IMG/VR virus record: IMGVR_UViG_3300022074_000438
Coordinates: 1 to 21,528 of that record
Origin: a virus
DNA length: 21,528 nucleotides
Strand: one strand, 5' to 3'
Numbering within the stretch: position 1 is the first letter of the stretch; the number at the start of each line of letters is the position of its first letter. Shown piece by piece: positions 6,448-14,948 of this stretch. Made by a program: the position numbers and the translations under genes. Under the pieces are notes generated by a model. The model was not told the origin of the DNA. It ran no database searches and saw only the letters and a program-made list of their open reading frames with translations.

Positions 6448-7025
6448 TATTTTGCTCCTTTTATTTCTGCACGTTGGCCTACATAAGCCCCAAACAATTC
6501 CATGGGGAAATCGTTACCCGCTTCAACTTGTTCCTTTACCCAAGCACGAAGCTTTGAAGGGTGAATAGATTCTTTTTGGTCTGGTATTAAGCCCATTTGT
6601 TCCGCCTTTTCAGAGAAATCTTGAGCTTTCTCGTCTTCCCCCATCCCAAAAGAAACCGCCACCACATTTTTGATAGCGTCACCATGCCCATTATCCCTCA
6701 TCCACTGATGGGCTTCGTCAATTTTATCCTTCGGTATAGATGCACCATATAAAGGTTTGACGTTGACACTAGACCCGTCAGCAAGCTTAAAAGATGAAAC
6801 GCCCATTTCGGTTAACATTAAAGGCAAATCTTCTTCAGTCATTTTCCGAAGATCTTTCTTCAAGTTTCCCAAGCGCTCTTCAGCTTGTTTCACTTCATTT
6901 TCTTTATTTGAGATATCTTGAGCCAATCTTGCGACGCCTTTAAGATGCTTGTCGTCAAAATTACCAAGGGGGGAGGGTGGTTTGGACTTAACGTCCGATT
7001 CAATAAGTGATGTTAAATCATTCAT
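6447..7025 (-). CDS. coiled-coil protein of unknown function, first gene of the replication operon
   Basis: A 192-residue soluble protein I do not recognise with certainty. Residues about 33-66 (RLAQDISNKENEVKQAEERL onwards) form a strongly charged heptad-like coiled coil. A compact middle follows (75-125, with FKLADGSSVNVKPLYGASIP), then a helical C-terminal part ending in LRAWVKEQVEAG and a basic tail. Proteins of this shape sit next to the SSB-like gene in marine phages, which suggests a replication or recombination accessory role, but this is context only. The ATG at 7025 has only a weak AAAGG about ten bases upstream, inside a leader carrying a triple TTTCG repeat, so its translation may be controlled. 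Its stop overlaps the SSB-like start (TAATG). Confidence 0.8.
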   Translation of the reverse strand: MNDLTSLIESDVKSKPPSPLGNFDDKHLKGVARLAQDISNKENEVKQAEERLGNLKKDLRKMTEEDLPLMLTEMGVSSFKLADGSSVNVKPLYGASIPKDKIDEAHQWMRDNGHGDAIKNVVAVSFGMGEDEKAQDFSEKAEQMGLIPDQKESIHPSKLRAWVKEQVEAGNDFPMELFGAYVGQRAEIKGAK

Positions 7026-7037
7026 ATGTTAATCGCC

Positions 7038-7058
7038 TTTCGTCTTTCGCGTTTCGTC
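7038..7058. repeat. three seven-base TTTCG repeats in the replication-operon leader
   Basis: TTTCG occurs at 7038, 7045 and 7052, exactly seven bases apart. On the minus-strand transcript this is a triple CGAAA whose last copy runs into the weak ribosome site of the 192-residue gene. It could be a protein-binding site on the leader RNA. It also fits the NTTCGYG branch of the heptad repeats found elsewhere. Confidence 0.55.
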
Positions 7059-7071
7059 ATTAAAATGTCTT

Positions 7072-7108
7072 TTGGACACTTGATATATCTTATATACTGA
7101 TATATGTT
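7072..7108 (+). promoter_or_regulatory. candidate promoter for the SNF2/zinc-ribbon unit
   Basis: Two sigma-70-like combinations exist on the plus strand: TTGATA (7080-7085) with TATGTT (7103-7108) at 17-base spacing, and TTGGAC (7072-7077) with TATACT (7093-7098) at a short 15-base spacing. Either would start transcription at about 7105-7115, only 20-30 bases before the SNF2 ATG. The direct repeat TGATATAT (7081-7088 and 7098-7105) lies within and may be an operator. Confidence 0.5.
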
Positions 7109-7119
7109 TATATAGTCAA
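7091..7119 (-). promoter_or_regulatory. candidate promoter for the replication operon
   Basis: On the minus strand TTGACT (complement of 7114-7119, five of six to consensus) lies 17 bases from TATATA (7091-7096), with TATAAG as an alternative -10 two bases further on. Transcription would start near 7084, giving a leader of about 59 bases to the ATG at 7025. It occupies the same DNA as the plus-strand promoter, pointing the opposite way. Confidence 0.6.
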
Positions 7120-7133
7120 GGAGAAACCGCAAA

Positions 7134-8597
7134 ATGTCAAACAATTATAATTATACTTTTAAAACAGAGCCTTATGCCCACCAAGAAACTGTGTTTCGTG
7201 ATTCGCGGGACGAGAGAATGTATGCATTGTTTATGGAAATGGGCACGGGTAAATCTAAAATCGCAGTGGACACCATGGGTTCATTGTATGAAGAAGGTAA
7301 AATAGACACCGCTCTTATTGTAGCGCCTAAAGGTGTTTTTCATAACTGGACAAACAAAGAAATACCCGCGCATTTGCCTGAGAGAATTAATCACCATATT
7401 TTGCCGTGGCAACCCAACATCACTCAGAAGTTCAAGCAGGCGTTTGTAGATTTATGTAACACTAAATCTTTAAAAATCTTTGTAATGAATATCGAATCGT
7501 TCAGTACATCCAAAGGAGCAGAGACAGCTTTATGGTTTGCGAAACAGTATGGTTTAAGGGGCTTGATGATAGTAGATGAATCTACCGCTATTAAAAACCG
7601 TAAAGCCAATCGAACCAAAGCTATCATTGCGGCGGGGGAACATTTTGCATATAAGCGTCTCCTGACAGGCTCCCCCGTCACTAAATCCCCTATGGATTTG
7701 TATTCTCAATGTGAGTTTTTAGACAAAAGGCTGTTGGGTTTTACCAGCTATTATGCGTTTCAAGGCAGGTATGCTGTTGTTCAAAAGCGTTCTATGGGGC
7801 ATAGGTCTTTTCAACAGATTGTGGGCTTTCAACGTCTAGACGAGCTTAACGGAAAGCTTGATTCGTTTAGCAGGCGCGTTCTTAAAAAAGATTGCTTAGA
7901 TCTTCCTGAAAAGGTTTATGTGCGTAGAGAGGTAGAACTCACCAAAGAACAAAAGACCTTATATACCCAGATGAGCAAACTAGCTTTAGCCCAATTAAAG
8001 GACGGATCTTTGTCAACCACGAACAATGTTTTGACACAGATTATGCGGCTACAGCAAATATGTTGCGGGTTTATCAAGAATGATGAAGAAGAAATATCTG
8101 AGGTGCCTTCAAACAGATTGCAAGAGCTTGTGAATGTTTGTGAAGAAACAGACGGTAAAGTTATTATTTGGGCCACATATGTTCACGATATTGAGCAGAT
8201 ATGTGAAATGCTTTCAAAAAACTATGGTCCTAAAAGTTTCGGATCTTTCTACGGTGCAACCCCGCAAGATGAGCGGCAAAACATTGTAGAGACATTCCAA
8301 GACCCGGAATCAGAAATGCGTTTTTTTGTGGGGAACTCACGTACAGGGGGTTTTGGTATTACACTTACTGCCGCCAATACTGTGGTGTACTACAGCAATA
8401 ATTATGACCTTGAAATACGCCTGCAATCGGAAGACCGGGCGCACCGTATCGGGCAGAAGAACAATGTAACTTATATTGATTTAGTAAGTCCTAAAACAAT
8501 AGATGAAAAGATATTGACCGCATTAGTTAATAAGCAGAACATAGCTAATACGGTTTTGGGTGAGGAGGTAAAAGAATGGTTCAACCCCCCAAAATAA
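7134..8597 (+). CDS. SNF2-family DNA helicase/translocase
   Basis: ATP-dependent double-strand DNA translocase of 487 residues, a compact phage member of the SNF2 group. Lobe 1 has Walker A MGTGKS (36-41), motif Ia LIVAPKGVFHNW (61-72), motif II VDEST (147-151) instead of DEAH, and motif III LTGSP (177-181). Lobe 2 has KVIIWATY (342-349), motif V GFGITLTAANTVVYYS (406-421) and motif VI QSEDRAHRIGQ (431-441). It has no extra targeting domain. The ATG at 7134 has AAGGAG ten bases upstream (7118-7123). With the zinc-ribbon gene it is the only plus-strand unit in the window and diverges from the replication operon. Roles in fork remodelling, recombination or displacing host DNA-bound proteins are plausible; the sequence does not decide. 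Confidence 0.95.
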   Translation: MSNNYNYTFKTEPYAHQETVFRDSRDERMYALFMEMGTGKSKIAVDTMGSLYEEGKIDTALIVAPKGVFHNWTNKEIPAHLPERINHHILPWQPNITQKFKQAFVDLCNTKSLKIFVMNIESFSTSKGAETALWFAKQYGLRGLMIVDESTAIKNRKANRTKAIIAAGEHFAYKRLLTGSPVTKSPMDLYSQCEFLDKRLLGFTSYYAFQGRYAVVQKRSMGHRSFQQIVGFQRLDELNGKLDSFSRRVLKKDCLDLPEKVYVRREVELTKEQKTLYTQMSKLALAQLKDGSLSTTNNVLTQIMRLQQICCGFIKNDEEEISEVPSNRLQELVNVCEETDGKVIIWATYVHDIEQICEMLSKNYGPKSFGSFYGATPQDERQNIVETFQDPESEMRFFVGNSRTGGFGITLTAANTVVYYSNNYDLEIRLQSEDRAHRIGQKNNVTYIDLVSPKTIDEKILTALVNKQNIANTVLGEEVKEWFNPPK

Positions 8598-8752
8598 AGG
8601 AAGACGGTCCTATCAAAAAAGCGCTTGATTCGGGCCGTTGTCCGCGGTGCTTGTGCAACATGGAGCCTGTCGATGTGCACGGTCATCAGCAATGCTCAGT
8701 ATGTAAGTTCTATATAGTTGAGTGCTGTAACGGGGAAACTAGCCGCGATTAA
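8576..8752 (+). CDS. 58-residue zinc-ribbon protein
   Basis: This small gene starts at the ATG at 8576 inside the 3' end of the SNF2 gene, in another frame, behind a perfect GAGGAGG ribosome site seven bases upstream. It encodes C22-P-R-C25 and C40-S-V-C43, the two knuckles of a zinc ribbon, with extra C27, C50 and C51 and a GHQQC segment. Small proteins with this layout recur in marine phages. They may bind nucleic acid or protein; no specific partner can be named. The 22-base overlap with SNF2 implies coupled expression and possibly a joint function. Its last 14 bases overlap the 3' end of the convergent 669-residue virion gene. Confidence 0.85.
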   Translation: MVQPPKIKEDGPIKKALDSGRCPRCLCNMEPVDVHGHQQCSVCKFYIVECCNGETSRD

Positions 8753-10748
8753 AGCTAATATCACTCAATCCTTGCTCTAGGGTGTTAATGCTAGAGCGGC
8801 CTTCTCTTTCTCTACGAGCTTTTTCTTCTTGAAATTCTCTGTTCTGCCTGCGGGCTTTTTCAGCTAAAGATTCGTCAGCTAATTTTTCCACGCCCCCGGC
8901 TTGTAGCGTATCTAGAAGAATCTCTCCAAAAGACTGTTTTCCAAAAAACTCAGAGGCGTCTATGTTAAATCCTTTCGCTCCGCCTGTTCGAGCATCGTAG
9001 CCCTGTACTTTAATTTCGGCAGTTTCTGGATCTACAAAAGTTTGAATAGGTTGGCTTTTGTCAAAGCCGCCAAAATTTCTTCCTACAAGATCGTTTAGCT
9101 CCTGACCTTCTCTACTATTCATAAGTCTTGCGCCTAAATCGGGGTTCTGCTCAAAAAAGTTTTCAAGAGAAGTGCTTGCGGCGGTTGCACCAACCGAATC
9201 AGCATTTCTTAAATCGGACGGTAAACCTGTTCCTTGGTACGAGGTATCTCTGCCGCGGTTTTGTTCTCTTAGAATTTCCGAAGGGGATAACTGCATGTCC
9301 ATAAGGTCTTGTGCAGTAGGCTCGATACCCATAGAGCGTAAGTCATCTGGGGTACGCGGCCCAAACATTCCATAACCCTCACCCGGAGTAGGCGCCATCT
9401 GATTACCCCGAGGATCAATAGTTGAACCTAATGCATCCATGTCAGGGCCAACTGGTGTGGCCCGTGACTCGCGGTAAGATGCTGCCGCATCCATGTCAGG
9501 GCCGTAGGGTTGAGGAGTAAACCCATCAATTTCTTCAGGAGTAGGACCTGTCACACCGTCTATTTCATAGTTACGAGAAATGGCGTCTAATTCTTCTGAA
9601 GGTAGGTCATACCTCCGTCCAATAGGGCCTTCTATATCTACGGATTGATAAGGGCCCATTGCTGCACCTTCGTTAGCCCGCGCTATTGCTATAGATTCAG
9701 GAACAGATGTAGGGGTAGGAATACGATTTTGCCTTTCTACCATATCATAGGAAACAGGATCCATGCCATAATTAGGAGCGTTTCTATTTGTTAGAGCATT
9801 TGTAGGGGCAGATAGTGCATCAATTTCTCTTGGGTCAAAACTAGGGGCCGGAGCGTTGCTTGGGCGAGTCGTAAACGCCGTACCCTGTACAACAGGGGCT
9901 GGGGTTTCCCTGCCGCTAATTAAACTTCTTATGCCGTCCCCCAAAGAGCGAGCTTTGCTGTCAAACTGTGCAGGGTCCACACCAGTAGCGCCTTGAAACA
10001 CCTGTCCTAAAAGTCCTTGCGGACCCCTGCCTCTCATTTCAGGGGTTACTGCGCTTGATAGATAAGGATCAGTAGTGTCTAAAAGACCTGTTCCCATGGG
10101 CATCAGCGCACGAGCAATTGCGTCAGGTATGCTCTGTTCTCGAACAACTTCCTCTAAAGGGCCTAAGTAAGAGCCTCTATCCGTCCTGCCGCCGCGGGTA
10201 ATCTTTCCAGCGTCCACCTCTGCTTGTGTCGCACTTCTTTGATCTGGGTCAAAGCCGTCTACATCGGGTAAATTAAAAGGGTTTCTATAAGCGTCATACT
10301 GCTGTTGCATAATGCGTTCAGCAACGGCGCCCGGAGCATTGTATGTTGCCGCGTCAACGCCCCCCAAAAGTTTTCCGGTAGCGTCTCTCTTAATCTTTCC
10401 CCCTTTAAATACAGTTCCAGTTCTGGGAAGATTAGACAATTGCCTAGTGTAGTCTGGCTTAGCACCAAACTTACTCATAAAATTTGTAAAACCTGTTTGA
10501 CCAAAAGGATTAGTAGAACTCATGCCAAAACGAGTTTTAAATTGGTCGAAATTTAAGTCGCGACCATCGCTCATGCCACGGTTTACTTTGGTGGCATAAG
10601 TAGAATTAGAATCGTCATTATAAACAGAGGATGCATCATACCCTAATTGAGACGCGGCAGTGCCTTTGCTCGCCTGATATCCGGGAGTGTCCGCAACATA
10701 TCCTTGACCACCGACATCAAACGGATCGTATTCGTCTTCCATTGCCAT
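8739..10748 (-). CDS. large Gly/Pro/Asp-rich protein of unknown function, probably virion-associated
   Basis: 669 residues, not recognised. The N-terminal part (about 1-130) is polar and rich in G, Y, N and D (for example YDPFDVGGQGYVADTPGYQ). The centre (about 285-490) is Pro-rich and probably disordered, with two GPDMDA copies encoded by a 17-base direct repeat at 9433-9500. The C-terminus has a charged helix (about 620-655: EKARRQNREFQEEKARRERE). No signal peptide or membrane segment is evident. It is the last gene of the virion block, starting one base after the endolysin stop. There is an alternative ATG two codons in. It might be an internal virion, scaffold-like or host-contact protein; nothing in the sequence decides. 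Confidence 0.8.
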   Translation of the reverse strand: MAMEDEYDPFDVGGQGYVADTPGYQASKGTAASQLGYDASSVYNDDSNSTYATKVNRGMSDGRDLNFDQFKTRFGMSSTNPFGQTGFTNFMSKFGAKPDYTRQLSNLPRTGTVFKGGKIKRDATGKLLGGVDAATYNAPGAVAERIMQQQYDAYRNPFNLPDVDGFDPDQRSATQAEVDAGKITRGGRTDRGSYLGPLEEVVREQSIPDAIARALMPMGTGLLDTTDPYLSSAVTPEMRGRGPQGLLGQVFQGATGVDPAQFDSKARSLGDGIRSLISGRETPAPVVQGTAFTTRPSNAPAPSFDPREIDALSAPTNALTNRNAPNYGMDPVSYDMVERQNRIPTPTSVPESIAIARANEGAAMGPYQSVDIEGPIGRRYDLPSEELDAISRNYEIDGVTGPTPEEIDGFTPQPYGPDMDAAASYRESRATPVGPDMDALGSTIDPRGNQMAPTPGEGYGMFGPRTPDDLRSMGIEPTAQDLMDMQLSPSEILREQNRGRDTSYQGTGLPSDLRNADSVGATAASTSLENFFEQNPDLGARLMNSREGQELNDLVGRNFGGFDKSQPIQTFVDPETAEIKVQGYDARTGGAKGFNIDASEFFGKQSFGEILLDTLQAGGVEKLADESLAEKARRQNREFQEEKARREREGRSSINTLEQGLSDISFNRG

Positions 10749-10749
10749 C

Positions 10750-11268
10750 TTACACGTTCCTCATTTCTAACGCGGCTTCCAAAGTCTCTTTATTACGGCG
10801 GAGCCAGCCCTTACCAAATGTACCAAAAGTTTTTAAAGATTTATAGTATTCATCTCTTCTATTAGCCAAAGCCTGAATTAAAACAGCCGTGTCAGTAGCC
10901 CTTATCCGCTCCATGGTTCGTGGTCCGATAACCCCGTCCTCTGTAGCGCCAATCAAGCTCTGTAAATTCTTTGCGGCCCTAGACGGTCCGCTGTTCACGG
11001 CCCAATCAAATGTGGCAAAGTCTAGCCCTGACGGCATTTCATCAGCTAGCACCTTGTCCCAATACCCATGCTTATAGATAAGCTGTATATGCTCATCGGG
11101 TATATTCTTTAGCTCGTCCACATCTTCTAACGGGCGTCCTAAGAAATCAGCATAGGTTTTATGTGTGATACCTTTGTTGGTAGCACCGCCGGGGTCCTCT
11201 GGGTGGTCAACAAAACCACCTTCATGTTTAAGAACCATTTCAAGACTGAAAAAGAAATTTGCTTCCAT
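10750..11268 (-). CDS. GH108 N-acetylmuramidase endolysin with PG_binding_3 domain
   Basis: Cleaves the glycan strands of peptidoglycan, for lysis or for local wall opening during infection; 172 residues. The catalytic Glu is E16 in KHEGGF, followed by DPGGATNKGIT (25-35), the hallmark of glycoside hydrolase family 108. The C-terminal half (FDWAVNSGPSRAAKNLQ, then DGVIGPRT) matches the PG_binding_3 domain normally fused to this family, so it is full length. No signal peptide or anchor is visible, so it would need a holin or another route. No holin is recognised nearby. The start overlaps the stop of the 1226-residue gene (TAATG). Its position inside the virion block allows a virion-associated lysin as well as a classical endolysin. 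Confidence 0.93.
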   Translation of the reverse strand: MEANFFFSLEMVLKHEGGFVDHPEDPGGATNKGITHKTYADFLGRPLEDVDELKNIPDEHIQLIYKHGYWDKVLADEMPSGLDFATFDWAVNSGPSRAAKNLQSLIGATEDGVIGPRTMERIRATDTAVLIQALANRRDEYYKSLKTFGTFGKGWLRRNKETLEAALEMRNV

Positions 11269-14200
11269 TAACCTCTAGCCGCCATTAGTCCCATTATACC
11301 GTCGCCGGGAAATGCCGCCGCCATTCTAGAAGCGGTAGCCGGAGAAGAAGGTGCCTGCGCCAGCACGTTAGCCGAAGGGGCAGGGGCCGACGGCGGCGCA
11401 GGCGTAGGCGCCCGTGGAGGTTGGGGCGCCATGCTGACAGGTCCTAAAGCTCTGTCCCCCGCATTTAATTTGTACGGGCCTAATCCCGGTGGTCTTTGTG
11501 GCAAAGGAGTTTCTATTTCAACGTCTGGGCCCGGAGAAGTGTCATCTTCATCTGCCAGACCAAGCCCCGCATTTATAAGATATGCGTTTAAGAAACGGAC
11601 ATTGTTTTGAACCTCCGAAGATGTTTTACCTTTTTTCAAAAGCTTAACCATAAACTGTGGGTCAGTAACCGCAAGTTCTAGCATGTTTAACTGCATTCCT
11701 TGCGGTACTTTGCCCATCATATTCTTCATAAAGCGGACACCTGCCCCAGCCTCCACCAAGCCCTGTGACTTCATACCTGTTGCGGAAGCTACCCCAGTAC
11801 CAAAACGAGCACCCGCCAGCCGCATAAGTAAGTCCGCAGTAAAGCCCATTTCGTCGATCATTTCATCAGAAAGCTTGCCCGCTCTTTGTGCAGACTGTAT
11901 TTTCTGCCCTTGTTTCATAAGATATTCTAAACGGTCTAGTTCAGCTTTTGTGAAGACCCCTTCTCTTTCAAGAACGTCCGCAACAGAAACTCTTTGACGA
12001 GCACGATTGCCTAGCTCTTGTGCTTGATCCGTGGTCCGTGCAGTGCGCCCCGTGGCGGCAGTGGTCTTACCTTTAACCAAAGGCTTGAACATAGCTTCTT
12101 GGGCTGCGGCAAAATTAAACTTACCGCCTGTTCCACCCGCTCTTGTCCACATCCATTCAATCAAGCTGGACTTTAGGCCGTCCATAGCATCTTCAGGGCT
12201 TAAACCTTCGGCGTCTAAGTCATCAGCGAAGCGCGAATTTTTAGAGGCTTTTTTAACGGTATTAATTACAGACTGTAGGCTATCAACCGGGCGGGTGCTA
12301 CCAAGAGCCTCGGAAATAGCTACTGAAGGGCTTTCATACCGAAGGATTTTTGCTAAAACATTATTGCTCTTTACAGCTTTGTCATAACGCCCACGGTTCT
12401 TTTCCATGAGTTTAACCATGTTTTCAAACTGCTTGCCGTCTTTAAGCATGGCTTCAACTTCTGGGAAGTTGCGAAGCAAAACCTTGTTCTGTTCTAAGAA
12501 GGATGCCGCTTTACGCGCATCAATTCTGCCGGAAGCAGGGTCTAATACTTTAGCCGCGGCATACTGAACAGCTTGCGCCATGGCTGTATTTAAACTTTGC
12601 TGGTCTACCGGACCAAAATCCACATCATTTAATGGAACGCGCAATTCCTCTGCAACATTTAAACGGTCAAGCTCTTTTTGTACAAAGCTTGCTCCGTCCT
12701 GAATTTCTCTAAACCTAATGGCTGTCGCATCCGCGCCACCTTGAAACAAGGCTGAAGCTAAAAGAGTAGGTTCATATACATCGCCGCCATCTCTGTCGCG
12801 GGCCATAATATCTCCTAAGAAGGTACGGCGCAGTGCGTCGTTTTTGCCTCTTGAGAAAGCGCGAGCCAAGTCATATGCAGGATTCCCACCCTCTGCAACT
12901 GAATCTAGTTGCGTAAGGATAGCATTACCCAATTCACCCAAAGCTTTAGCACGGCCTCTATCGCCGTCTTTCATAGCTTTACGGGCTTCATCCAAAACTC
13001 GGCTACGAAGCTTAGTAAGTTCTTTTACTGAAATTTCACCAACTTCAGCTTCTTCAGGACCAATCCCTGCCTGTCTTTGCGCTTTTAACAGTTTTAATTC
13101 TGCGTTAGCTACACGTTCTGCGGCGTTAAGCTTTGCTTTCTCCCCGGCAGACAAAGATTTACCAAAATACTGCCTGCGAGCACGAATACCATCAATAACT
13201 CTTACGGGTTCGGTAAGAGCATAATCCATATCAACCGTGTCTACCTGACGGTTTTGAGTAAACATCCTGTTCTGTTCAGGGTTTTTAATAGTAGCTAATA
13301 CGTCCTGATAGTCTGCCACCGCGGCAGGGGGTAGGTTATTAATCGCGGTTTCCGCAGAAGCTACAGCTTTATTAGTTGTAGTGGGCGTATCGGTTAGTCC
13401 TAACTTTCCACGAAATAGGTTGATTTGACCTGCAATAGCCGGAGGGAAATCCTCTGTGTCCAAGAAGAATTTCTGCGAAATACCGTCTACATTATCGAAG
13501 AAACCGTCCATTGGAACGGTCAGGTCATTTGGAACTTCCGCCCATAAAAGACCTTCTTGCTCATCAGCGTTCTTAATGATTTGATCAAATTGTGTGCTAA
13601 GATTTAAGCCTATAGTGTCAAAGTCATCTTGACGCCCTAGACGATTGGCGGCGCCTACTGCGTTTGCATTTGCTTTAATTAAACTTTGCTCAATTAAATC
13701 TGAAATAGCGTCAGTGCGTAACTGTGTGGCAAAGCGAACTGATTCAGAATCCCCTTGTGCTATCAAAGCCGTGGCAAGCTGTTCTATAAACTCATAACCC
13801 TTTTCAGCACGAGCAAGGGCCTCTTGGTCAAGAACAGAGGTAACCCCCTTCTTTGCCACTTGGTTTTGCAAAAGGCTAAGAACAGGAGAACCTGTTATTT
13901 GAGCAGGCGTAAGTGGAGGAAGTTCAGCGTTAACCTGCAAGTCATCTAAAAACGATTGCATTTGTGCAGGGTTTTCTTCCAACTGCCGGATAATTGTATT
14001 TGGGTCCTCACCATATTTTTGTATGGTTTCAAACAACTTTTGACCTATACGAGTTTCTCTAGCCCCCGGCCCCACCTTTCCGGTAAGAGAATTAAAAAAC
14101 CGTGGAAGATTACGCATTATTGCAAGCCTCGGTTCAAACATACCGCCTGCAATTTCACCACCAAATCGCCCTGTTTCTCCTCCTCCTAGACTTTCCTGAC

Positions 14201-14948
14201 CTATGGCACCGCCTAAACTTGACATACCTGTAGCACCTACCTCTACAGTGTAAAAACCCCTCTTCGCGGTTTTTCCTTCTTCCCCTCTAGCGGTTCTACC
14301 TACCTTACGAAGAAAATCTTCCGCCGCGGTATACGCTTTTCCGGGGGCACGAGCTATGCTCCCCTTTTTTCCTGAGATTCTGTTTAATCTCTCCGCCATT
14401 AGAAGCCCTGCGGTGCTTCCACTACCCGTCATCATGTAGGGAGCAGTAAATACAAGGGGCAGTCCTTCTCCAATTATATCCCCCATAACAGCCGCAAAAC
14501 GGTCCTGCCGTAAAGGAGGGGCTGTCTCAAAAACCCCCATGTTTTCCCCAATTTCTACTGCGGATTCCCCGGCTTCTGCACCTGTTAAACCACCTATAAT
14601 TGCGCCAGCTATAGTAGGCGCAGGTTGAGCTACTGGAACACGGGCACCTATTTTAGCACCGCCGACTACCCCCGCGGCTATCGGCGCAGACTTTGTTAGC
14701 CCCCGCATTAATCTATCTGTAAAAGCAGAAAAAGATCCCGGCTCTGCGGCGTTAGAATATACATAAAGAAAATCGTTTACATTGCCCCCCATTTCGAGAT
14801 AGGCATCAACGTCTTTATCTACTTCCTGACCAATGCCTTTGGCAATGTCATAGTTAGAATAACCCGCATCGTATAATTCGTCGTAGTTCAGCGCTATAGG
14901 GCTATCTACTTTTTGAAGAGGGCCTGTAGGTTGAGGTGTCTGTGCCAT
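11268..14948 (-). CDS. very large internal virion / DNA-ejection protein candidate
   Basis: At 1226 residues this is the largest gene of the window. The N-terminal region has Gly/Ala-rich hydrophobic stretches at about 89-104 (PIAAGVVGGAKIG) and 112-127 (TIAGAIIGGLTG), with a further one near 160-172. These could insert in or cross a membrane. A long, mainly helical charged body follows (about 290-1060). A Pro/Ala-rich linker near the C-terminus leads to a short tail with FPGDG. Size, composition and position next to other Ala/Gln-rich virion genes match ejection-type proteins of podoviruses such as the T7 gp16 class; this is analogy, not homology seen by eye. No lytic transglycosylase motif was noticed. 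The ATG directly follows the TAA of the 806-residue gene. Confidence 0.72.
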   Translation of the reverse strand: MAQTPQPTGPLQKVDSPIALNYDELYDAGYSNYDIAKGIGQEVDKDVDAYLEMGGNVNDFLYVYSNAAEPGSFSAFTDRLMRGLTKSAPIAAGVVGGAKIGARVPVAQPAPTIAGAIIGGLTGAEAGESAVEIGENMGVFETAPPLRQDRFAAVMGDIIGEGLPLVFTAPYMMTGSGSTAGLLMAERLNRISGKKGSIARAPGKAYTAAEDFLRKVGRTARGEEGKTAKRGFYTVEVGATGMSSLGGAIGQESLGGGETGRFGGEIAGGMFEPRLAIMRNLPRFFNSLTGKVGPGARETRIGQKLFETIQKYGEDPNTIIRQLEENPAQMQSFLDDLQVNAELPPLTPAQITGSPVLSLLQNQVAKKGVTSVLDQEALARAEKGYEFIEQLATALIAQGDSESVRFATQLRTDAISDLIEQSLIKANANAVGAANRLGRQDDFDTIGLNLSTQFDQIIKNADEQEGLLWAEVPNDLTVPMDGFFDNVDGISQKFFLDTEDFPPAIAGQINLFRGKLGLTDTPTTTNKAVASAETAINNLPPAAVADYQDVLATIKNPEQNRMFTQNRQVDTVDMDYALTEPVRVIDGIRARRQYFGKSLSAGEKAKLNAAERVANAELKLLKAQRQAGIGPEEAEVGEISVKELTKLRSRVLDEARKAMKDGDRGRAKALGELGNAILTQLDSVAEGGNPAYDLARAFSRGKNDALRRTFLGDIMARDRDGGDVYEPTLLASALFQGGADATAIRFREIQDGASFVQKELDRLNVAEELRVPLNDVDFGPVDQQSLNTAMAQAVQYAAAKVLDPASGRIDARKAASFLEQNKVLLRNFPEVEAMLKDGKQFENMVKLMEKNRGRYDKAVKSNNVLAKILRYESPSVAISEALGSTRPVDSLQSVINTVKKASKNSRFADDLDAEGLSPEDAMDGLKSSLIEWMWTRAGGTGGKFNFAAAQEAMFKPLVKGKTTAATGRTARTTDQAQELGNRARQRVSVADVLEREGVFTKAELDRLEYLMKQGQKIQSAQRAGKLSDEMIDEMGFTADLLMRLAGARFGTGVASATGMKSQGLVEAGAGVRFMKNMMGKVPQGMQLNMLELAVTDPQFMVKLLKKGKTSSEVQNNVRFLNAYLINAGLGLADEDDTSPGPDVEIETPLPQRPPGLGPYKLNAGDRALGPVSMAPQPPRAPTPAPPSAPAPSANVLAQAPSSPATASRMAAAFPGDGIMGLMAARG
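12027..12054. repeat. heptad DNA repeat in the 1226-residue gene
   Basis: ATCCGTG, GTCCGTG, a degenerate CAGTGCG and CCCCGTG lie in four consecutive seven-base slots; three of four fit NNCCGTG. It belongs to the same pattern as 3523-3543. Confidence 0.5.
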
